Origin: CAYYAQ01 sp964469555
GTDB lineage: Bacteria; Planctomycetota; UBA1135; UBA2386
DNA: 18,914 nucleotides
Reading direction: 5' to 3'
Assembly (NCBI GenBank): GCA_964469555.1
Contig: CAYYAQ010000100.1
Coordinates: 1-18,914, forward strand
Shown: piece by piece, positions 7,375-11,756 of the stretch
Numbering within the stretch: the first letter of the stretch is position 1
Layout of the letters: every line of letters starts with the position of its first letter
Notes under the pieces: model-generated
What the model was told of the DNA's origin: nothing
Database searches by the model: none
The model's input: the letters and a program-made list of their open reading frames with translations, nothing else
Made by a program: the position numbers and the translations under genes

Positions 7375-7569
7375 CTACGAGGTGGCGTAGCAGCCGGGCT
7401 TGGTCTGAGTCTTGCCTTCGTTGGTGCAGCATGACTTCTTCGCGGTTTCGCAGCAGGATGCCTTCGCGTTCACGCAGCGGTTGCTTTTGTCTCCCCCCTT
7501 GGATTGGGCGGTCAGGCTTGGCGTGAAGAACAGAGCCAGTATGGCGATGATCAGCATGACGAATCTCAT
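7375..7569 (-). CDS. Small exported Cys-rich protein, probably metal-binding
   Basis: A 64-residue protein with a signal peptide or uncleaved anchor (RFVMLIIAILALFFTPSLTA, then Gln22). The mature part of about 43 residues carries six cysteines: Cys32, the pairs Cys39-Cys40 and Cys47-Cys48, and Cys60. The pairs lie in two similar units, SCCETAKK and SCCTNEGK, with many lysines. Such spacing suits soft-metal binding or disulfides, in the manner of a small metallothionein; I do not recognise a named family. A purine-rich stretch (AAGAGAGAGAAG) precedes the ATG. It sits between the sensor gene (34 bases) and the multicopper oxidase gene, so a role in copper or other soft-metal handling is inferred. 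After its TAG stop the frame continues for 18 Lys-rich codons (see findings). Confidence 0.75.
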   Translation of the reverse strand: MRFVMLIIAILALFFTPSLTAQSKGGDKSNRCVNAKASCCETAKKSCCTNEGKTQTKPGCYATS

Positions 7570-7603
7570 GCTTCTCTCTCTTGGATCTGGGATGTAGCTG
7601 GAA

Positions 7604-8050
7604 TCAGAATTTCGTGTTCTCGAGGAGCTTGCGTTGCTCCTTCGTGAGGTGGGCGCGGACCTCGGCGATCGAGCGAACCAGTCGGATCAGCTCCTGCTGG
7701 CGCAGGTCTCCGATGCGCTTCGCGATGACGCAGCAACGGGCGACGTCGTTCGGGTTCTCGTCCAAGACTCGCTCCAGTTCATGGGTAGCGGCGAGGGCCT
7801 CACGGGCCAGCGCGTTGCGATCAGTCATTCAATGGACGGAGCAGTCGATGATGCGGTCGCACTGCGTCGCGGTGAGTTGGAGTTTCGATACGATCAGGCT
7901 GGGTAGCACGATCAACGCGTCGGAGGCGCGCGCCGGCTTCGTCAGTCTCGCCTCGATCTCGTCCACGCGTTGCAAGAGCAACACGTTGCACAATGTACTG
8001 GCGGCGAGGCCGCCGGCGAGGATCCAGGGGATGAGTGCGTTGGCTTTCAT
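7604..8050 (-). CDS. CnrX/Spy-like membrane-anchored metal sensor with in-frame TGA, candidate selenoprotein
   Basis: One frame of 149 codons interrupted only by TGA at 7831-7829. Read through, it gives 148 residues: a TM anchor (about 7-27), a short linker, then a helical domain bounded by two LTxxQ motifs, LTATQ (59-63) and LTKEQ (135-139), as in Spy and CnrX periplasmic metal sensors. CnrX is also about 148 residues with an N-terminal anchor. The ATG at 8050 overlaps the anti-sigma stop (ATGA) and follows AGGAGG by ten bases. Read conventionally, there would be a 73-residue anchored stub (7829-8050) and a 74-residue soluble piece (7604-7828) starting at the ATG directly after TGA, with no ribosome binding site and no export signal. 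Sec74 would adjoin Cys70, His73 and perhaps Cys106-Cys107. Codon use stays coding-like after the TGA. A nonsense mutation (for example CGA to TGA) is the main alternative. Confidence 0.7.
7791..7813 (-). promoter_or_regulatory. Candidate bacterial SECIS hairpin
   Basis: Numbering the mRNA from the U of UGA (7831) as 1: GCG (19-21) pairs with CGC (39-41), a CU/CU internal loop follows (22-23 with 37-38), then GGCC (24-27) pairs with GGCC (33-36) around the loop CGUGA (28-32). An unpaired U23, four base pairs, then G29-U30 in loop positions two and three reproduces the fdhF arrangement as I recall it (U17, four pairs, G23-U24). The loop is 24 nt after UGA, within the range accepted for bacterial SECIS elements. 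The short upper stem and the GC-rich background limit certainty. Confidence 0.6.
7829..7831 (-). other. In-frame TGA, candidate selenocysteine codon
   Basis: The codon lies between His73 (CAT) and Met75 (ATG) of the CnrX/Spy-like sensor. TGA is also the normal stop of the neighbouring glycosyltransferase, Nudix, sigma, anti-sigma and MFS genes, which argues against a reassigned genetic code and for local recoding or a mutation. Confidence 0.6.
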
Positions 8051-8562
8051 CGTTTCTTGGCCTCCTGTCGGGCCCACGCGAGGACTCGATTCTCGGGTCG
8101 CATTCGTAGTTGTTCGAGGTCATCGAGCGTCGCGCTCACGTTCGCGACTTGCAGGTAGCTCCTCAGTGGTTCGCGGAGACCCGATGTGACGGCGGACTCG
8201 TTCGAACCGAAGTACCACCAACCGCCGCCGACGCACAGCGCGCCGATTCCAGCGGCCGCGAGGCGGGGCAACAGCCACGTCGTGAAACTCCGCCGGTTGC
8301 CGGCGCTCGCCGACGCCTGATCCTCGATTCGCGAGAACAAGCCGGCTGGCACCGCGGATCGACCGTGTCGACGGACGAAGTTGCCGAGGGCGAAGGCCTC
8401 CGCGAGAGCCGCAGCGCACGCGGTGCAGCCCGTGATGTGGTCGGTCGCGGAGCGCGCCGAATCCGGGTCGAGTTCGCCGTCCTGCAGGGCTCCAAGCCGC
8501 TCTCGGGTTTCTTCGCAATTCATGGCAGTCTTCGGTTGGACAACGGACGGCGCGGTCGCCAT
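8047..8562 (-). CDS. Transmembrane anti-sigma factor with zinc-finger (ZAS/zf-HC2) domain
   Basis: A 171-residue protein. The N-terminal cytoplasmic domain has the ZAS pattern, with Cys16, then His42, Cys46 and Cys49 in DHITGCTAC, which binds zinc and captures an ECF sigma factor. A single membrane segment spans about 97-118 (LLPRLAAAGIGALCVGGGWWYF), leaving a short C-terminal extracytoplasmic tail of about 50 residues. It begins nine bases after the sigma gene and its TGA overlaps the sensor ATG, so sigma, anti-sigma and sensor are co-translated. I infer that it holds the sigma factor inactive until the sensor signals metal or redox stress. The start may instead be the ATG at 8523 (MNCEETRE), which fits the family's usual N-terminus better; neither start has a strong ribosome binding site. 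Confidence 0.88.
   Translation of the reverse strand: MATAPSVVQPKTAMNCEETRERLGALQDGELDPDSARSATDHITGCTACAAALAEAFALGNFVRRHGRSAVPAGLFSRIEDQASASAGNRRSFTTWLLPRLAAAGIGALCVGGGWWYFGSNESAVTSGLREPLRSYLQVANVSATLDDLEQLRMRPENRVLAWARQEAKKR
8061..8066 (-). promoter_or_regulatory. Ribosome binding site of the CnrX/Spy-like sensor gene
   Basis: A perfect AGGAGG on the minus strand lies inside the end of the anti-sigma gene, ten bases before the ATG at 8050. It fixes the sensor start. No comparable site precedes the ATG that follows the in-frame TGA. Confidence 0.6.
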
Positions 8563-8571
8563 CCACGGGGT

Positions 8572-9213
8572 TCAAGAATTCTGTTCGGGTGGATCCAGGC
8601 GGTGGCGCAGCATCTGGGCCAGCCGTTCGCGCCCGCGGACGAGCCGTGAGGTGACCGTGCCAGGGGCGAGGTCGAGTACAGCCGCAATCTCGGCGTAGCT
8701 CATGCCTTCGATTTCGCGCAGTACGACGATGGCGCGCTGGTCCGCGGGCAGGGACTGCAGGGCCTGGTCGAGATGCTGGCGCTCTTCCCGCTGGATCACC
8801 GACTCGAGAGGCGAGGGGTGCTCGTCGGGCGGTAGTTCGGTCTGTCCGAGGTCCACGCCCCGCCTCTTGCGGCTCTTCCGGCTGAGATTGATCGTGTGGT
8901 TGACGGTCAAGCGAAACAACCAGGTGCTGAACTGGCTTCGACCGTCGAACTTCCCCGCCTGCGAGAGGACGCGGAGGAAGACCTCCTGCGTGGCGTCCTC
9001 GGCGTCGGTGTCGCAACCCGTGATCCGGCGGCAGGTGTTGTAGATCCGCTTGCCGAATATACGGAACAAGTCGGTCAGCGCGGCAACGTCCCCGCTCCGC
9101 AGGCTGGCGAGAAGCTCTGCGGAGACTTCCTCAGCGGTCACGTCGCCAGGCGACGGTTGGGGCTCGCTCGGAGGGGTTGCTGGCTCTTGCACGGGCACGG
9201 GTTGGGCAGACAT
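8572..9213 (-). CDS. ECF-type RNA polymerase sigma factor
   Basis: A 213-residue sigma-70 protein with only regions 2 and 4. Region 2 spans about 45-112 (ALTDLFRIFGKRIYNTCRR, DAEDATQEVFLRVL, FSTWLFRLTVNHTIN). Region 4 spans about 148-200 and has the helix-turn-helix MSYAEIAAVLDLAPGTVTSR followed by RGRERL. A Pro/Gln/Glu-rich leader of about 30 residues precedes region 2. It directs RNA polymerase to stress promoters and is presumably inhibited by the anti-sigma factor encoded nine bases downstream. By analogy with CnrH-CnrY-CnrX it should respond to metal through the downstream sensor, with the Cys-rich protein and oxidase as likely targets. No clear ECF consensus promoter was found in front of its own gene or the oxidase gene. 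Confidence 0.95.
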   Translation of the reverse strand: MSAQPVPVQEPATPPSEPQPSPGDVTAEEVSAELLASLRSGDVAALTDLFRIFGKRIYNTCRRITGCDTDAEDATQEVFLRVLSQAGKFDGRSQFSTWLFRLTVNHTINLSRKSRKRRGVDLGQTELPPDEHPSPLESVIQREERQHLDQALQSLPADQRAIVVLREIEGMSYAEIAAVLDLAPGTVTSRLVRGRERLAQMLRHRLDPPEQNS

Positions 9214-9234
9214 CCGGCGCGGGTCGGATCATCC

Positions 9235-9260
9235 AAAAAAAGCGCGCCGCCGGATCCGCG
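9235..9260 (-). terminator. Possible terminator downstream of the stp1-like gene
   Basis: On the minus strand a very GC-rich stretch with short self-complementary pieces (CGCG at 9260-9257 with CGCG at 9246-9243; palindrome CGGATCCG at 9258-9251) is followed by C and seven T residues (9241-9235). It lies between the sugar transferase stop (9299) and the sigma factor start (9213). The stem is short, so this is tentative; the T-tract would also fall in the sigma gene leader. Confidence 0.3.
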
Positions 9261-9298
9261 AATGCGGGGAAACAGAGCAAGTCACCTGCGACGCTGCC

Positions 9299-10492
9299 CT
9301 AGGAACCGACGAGCACCCGACCGAACTCCCGAAACGCCGGTTCCCACTGGAAGTGCTGCTGGACGAACGCCCGACCGGGTTGCTCCGCGGATCGCCGGCT
9401 GAGCTGGTCGAGGGTCGCTCGCACCATCTCGTTGGCGGACACGACGGTCATCCCGGACTGCTCGTTCTCGTGGCCGATGCCCTTCCGGGCCGCCCGGGTG
9501 AGCAGCACAGGCAGGCGCATGGCGAGGGCTTCCAGTACCTTGTTCTGGAGCCCGCGGGCCAGGCGAATGGGCGCGACGGCGAGACGCGCGTGCGCGAGGT
9601 ACGGGCGCACGCTCCGCACGGTTCCGGTCACGTGGACTCCCGGAAGACGCGAGAGATCGAGCACGGCTTTGTTCGGGTGGGTGCCGACGACGAAGAACTT
9701 CGCGTCGGCGCGCTGGCGTCGCACTTCGGGGAAGATGTTCTTCGCATAGAACGTCACCGCGTCGACGTTCGGCCAGTAGTCCATCGCGCCGGTGAAGACG
9801 ATGGGCGCACACTTCGCCGGGTAAGGGTCCGGGTAGTCGCCGTCTGGGTCGAAGTAGCTCGTGTCGACACCGTTCCGCACCCAGTGCAGCTTGTGCCTGA
9901 ACTCCGGCACCATCTCCGAGAACAGCTCGACCTCCACCGGGGAGGAGAAGACGCTGGCATCGAAGTCGTCGGCGATCTGTCTCTCCTCCTCGCCGAGTCG
10001 GATGCTCTCGCGCCGATAGACGGCGCTCATCGGCCATCGCCGCTTTTGGCTGTACTGCCGCCACTTGTCGGAGTCGACGTCCACGAAGTCGATCACTTTG
10101 CGGATGCCACGGGTCGACTCGATGTCGACGTACTGAGCCATCGCCGACGAGAATACGACGATCACGTCGATATCTCGTTCACGCAGAACGTCCGAGACGA
10201 ATCGGCGCATGGCCTTGTTGCGGTAGTAGGCCATGCTCAAGGAACTGCGCGTCGGCAGGCTCGCGAAGCTCCGCAGCGTGGCGGGCAAGGGGCGCAGTGG
10301 GAGGACGCACTTCTGTTCGCACCAGCGATCGAGCGTCTCCACGTGCTGCCAGTCCTCGGCGGCATCGACGAACGTGCCGAGATGAACCTTGTAGTCGCGA
10401 GCGAGGTAGCGCAGCCAGTGGTGCGACCGGATCTTGTCGCCCTTGTGTGGTGGATACGGGATCCGGTGTGGGAGGTAGAGAGCCTCTCTCAT
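9299..10492 (-). CDS. stp1: Stp1-type sugar transferase, PEP-CTERM/EpsH1-associated (TIGR03087-like)
   Basis: A 397-residue GT-B glycosyltransferase. The N-terminus YLPHRIPYPPHKGDKIRSHH (6-25), VHLGTFVD (36-43), SLSMAYYRNKAM (84-95), VFSSAMAQYVD (113-123) and FVDVDSDKW (136-144) are hallmarks of the Stp1 family found near exosortase/EpsH polysaccharide loci. The C-terminal half has FTGAMDYWPNVDA, FFVVGTHPN and the donor-binding region around LQNKVLEALAMRLPVLLT. It likely transfers a sugar onto an exopolysaccharide precursor in the cytoplasm. I chose the ATG at 10492, since the family motif begins at residue 6; the frame is open upstream to 10558 but that stretch is divergent promoter sequence. 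It ends in TAG 85 bases before the sigma factor gene. No exosortase or PEP-CTERM protein is visible in the window. Confidence 0.88.
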   Translation of the reverse strand: MREALYLPHRIPYPPHKGDKIRSHHWLRYLARDYKVHLGTFVDAAEDWQHVETLDRWCEQKCVLPLRPLPATLRSFASLPTRSSLSMAYYRNKAMRRFVSDVLRERDIDVIVVFSSAMAQYVDIESTRGIRKVIDFVDVDSDKWRQYSQKRRWPMSAVYRRESIRLGEEERQIADDFDASVFSSPVEVELFSEMVPEFRHKLHWVRNGVDTSYFDPDGDYPDPYPAKCAPIVFTGAMDYWPNVDAVTFYAKNIFPEVRRQRADAKFFVVGTHPNKAVLDLSRLPGVHVTGTVRSVRPYLAHARLAVAPIRLARGLQNKVLEALAMRLPVLLTRAARKGIGHENEQSGMTVVSANEMVRATLDQLSRRSAEQPGRAFVQQHFQWEPAFREFGRVLVGS

Positions 10493-10502
10493 CGATCGTC
10501 GG

Positions 10503-10508
10503 ATTGTA
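10503..10508 (-). promoter_or_regulatory. Candidate -10 box for the stp1-like gene
   Basis: TACAAT on the minus strand (five of six matches to TATAAT) ends ten bases before the ATG at 10492. No matching -35 box was found. A start about seven bases downstream of the box would give a leader of only a few bases. Confidence 0.3.
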
Positions 10509-10533
10509 CCGCGGCGACCCGCGATTTGACACA

Positions 10534-10570
10534 CAACGGAACGTTCCGACGCGGGCAAAACATTCCGTTG
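10534..10570. promoter_or_regulatory. Nested palindrome and inverted repeat in a divergent promoter region
   Basis: CGGAACGTTCCG (10537-10548) is a perfect 12-base palindrome. It overlaps a longer imperfect inverted repeat, CAACGGAACG (10534-10543) and CATTCCGTTG (10561-10570), with one mismatch and a 17-base spacer. It lies between the divergent stp1-like and Gfo/Idh/MocA genes, where a dimeric regulator could act on both. A TTGACA at 10526-10531 lies next to it on the plus strand without a matching -10 box. Confidence 0.4.
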
Positions 10571-10583
10571 CCCGAGGGCGCCG

Positions 10584-10592
10584 TGCTACATT
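10584..10592 (+). promoter_or_regulatory. Candidate extended -10 box for the Gfo/Idh/MocA gene
   Basis: TGCTACATT fits an extended -10 (TG, one base, then TACATT with four of six matches). It ends ten bases before the ATG at 10603, and no Shine-Dalgarno sequence lies between. The -35 region is poor. Confidence 0.3.
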
Positions 10593-10602
10593 CGTCGGGA
10601 CC

Positions 10603-11715
10603 ATGTCGGAGAAGACCATCAACATTGCCCTCGTTGGACTGGGTTTCGGTGCCGAGTTCATTCCGATCTATTCCCAGCACAAGAACGCGAACATTGCCGC
10701 GATCTGCCAGCGGTCGAAGGACAAGCTCGACGCAATAGGTGACGCGTTCGGCATCGAGAAGCGATACACGGACTTTGGGGAATTGTTGAAAGATGACAGC
10801 ATCGACGCGGTGCACATCAACACGCCGATACCTGATCACGCCCCCCAGGCGATCGCCGCGCTCGAGGCCGGCAAGCATGTCGCCTGCACGGTGCCGATGG
10901 CGACGTCGATCGGCGAGATGGAGCGGATCGTCGGCCTGTGCAAACAGACCGGCAAGAAGTACATGATGATGGAAACGGTGGTCTACTGCCGTGAGTACCT
11001 CTTCGTGAAGGAGATGTACGACAAGGGAGAGATGGGTCGGATCCAGTTCCTGAGGGCGTCGCATCAACAGGAGATGGCGGGCTGGCCGGGTTACTGGGAG
11101 GGGCTGCCGCCGATGCACTACGCGACCCACTGTGTCGGCCCGGTTTTGGCGCTGACCAACGCGGAGGCGGAATACGTGTCGTGTCTCGGCTCCGGGCGGA
11201 TCGGCGAGGAGTTGATTCCGAGGTACGGATCCCCGTTCGCCATCGAGACCTGCCACATCAAGTACAAGGACTCGGACATCGCCGCGGAGATCACGCGGTC
11301 GCTGTTTTGCACGGCGCGGCAATACCGCGAGAGTTTCGAGGTCTACGGGTCGGAGAAGTCCTTCGAATGGCCGCTGATCGAGGGCGAGCCGTGCGTGATC
11401 CACACCGGCGAGGAGCCTGCTACGGTGACGGTGGACGACTACGCGCACCTGCTGCCGGAAGAGATCCGCGATTTCACGACCAAGGGCGTCTACGACTCCG
11501 ACGCGAACCAACACCTTTCGTTCGCGCAGGGCTCCGGTCACGGTGGCTCGCACCCGCACCTCGCCCACGAATTCCTGACGGCGCTCCTCGAGGATCGCGA
11601 TCCCTATCCCAATGCCGCGCGGTCCGCGAACTGGACGGCTGTCGGGATTCTCGCCCACGAGTCCGCACTCGAAGGTGGCAAGCGCATGGACTTGCCGGGT
11701 TTCACATTCCAATAG
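10603..11715 (+). CDS. Gfo/Idh/MocA family oxidoreductase
   Basis: A 370-residue NAD(P)-dependent sugar oxidoreductase-like protein. The Rossmann nucleotide-binding motif GLGFGAEF is at 12-19, followed by the family's AAICQRS and HINTPIPDH segments. The motif that is EKP in most members, whose lysine helps catalysis, here reads CTVP (95-98). The substrate half has HYATHCVGP (172-180), with candidate catalytic His172 and His176. There is no signal peptide, so it is probably cytoplasmic. The family oxidises or reduces hydroxyls of sugars, inositols and glycosides. It stands 41 bases before the giant secreted dehydrogenase/DUF1080 fusion with no terminator between, suggesting one operon for oxidative sugar breakdown. 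The altered EKP site may mark a subfamily with a different mechanism. Confidence 0.9.
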   Translation: MSEKTINIALVGLGFGAEFIPIYSQHKNANIAAICQRSKDKLDAIGDAFGIEKRYTDFGELLKDDSIDAVHINTPIPDHAPQAIAALEAGKHVACTVPMATSIGEMERIVGLCKQTGKKYMMMETVVYCREYLFVKEMYDKGEMGRIQFLRASHQQEMAGWPGYWEGLPPMHYATHCVGPVLALTNAEAEYVSCLGSGRIGEELIPRYGSPFAIETCHIKYKDSDIAAEITRSLFCTARQYRESFEVYGSEKSFEWPLIEGEPCVIHTGEEPATVTVDDYAHLLPEEIRDFTTKGVYDSDANQHLSFAQGSGHGGSHPHLAHEFLTALLEDRDPYPNAARSANWTAVGILAHESALEGGKRMDLPGFTFQ

Positions 11716-11756
11716 CCTCGCTTCCCCTCCCCCTCCCATAGCGATAGCAGGTTCCG

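Noticed and set aside
7604..7828. Independent 74-residue gene starting at the ATG directly after the TGA
   Set aside because: It has no ribosome binding site, export signal or anchor, is in the same frame as the upstream part, and completes its LTxxQ domain. Coupled re-initiation is kept only as an alternative.
7829..7831. Reassigned genetic code in which TGA means Trp or Gly
   Set aside because: TGA ends at least five other clear genes in the window (glycosyltransferase, Nudix, sigma, anti-sigma, MFS), so a genome-wide reassignment does not fit.
9050..10738. 562-codon plus-strand open frame opposite the sigma and stp1-like genes
   Set aside because: It is antisense to two well-supported genes, has Arg/His/Asp-rich shadow composition and no recognisable motifs. 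Long antisense frames are expected at this GC content.
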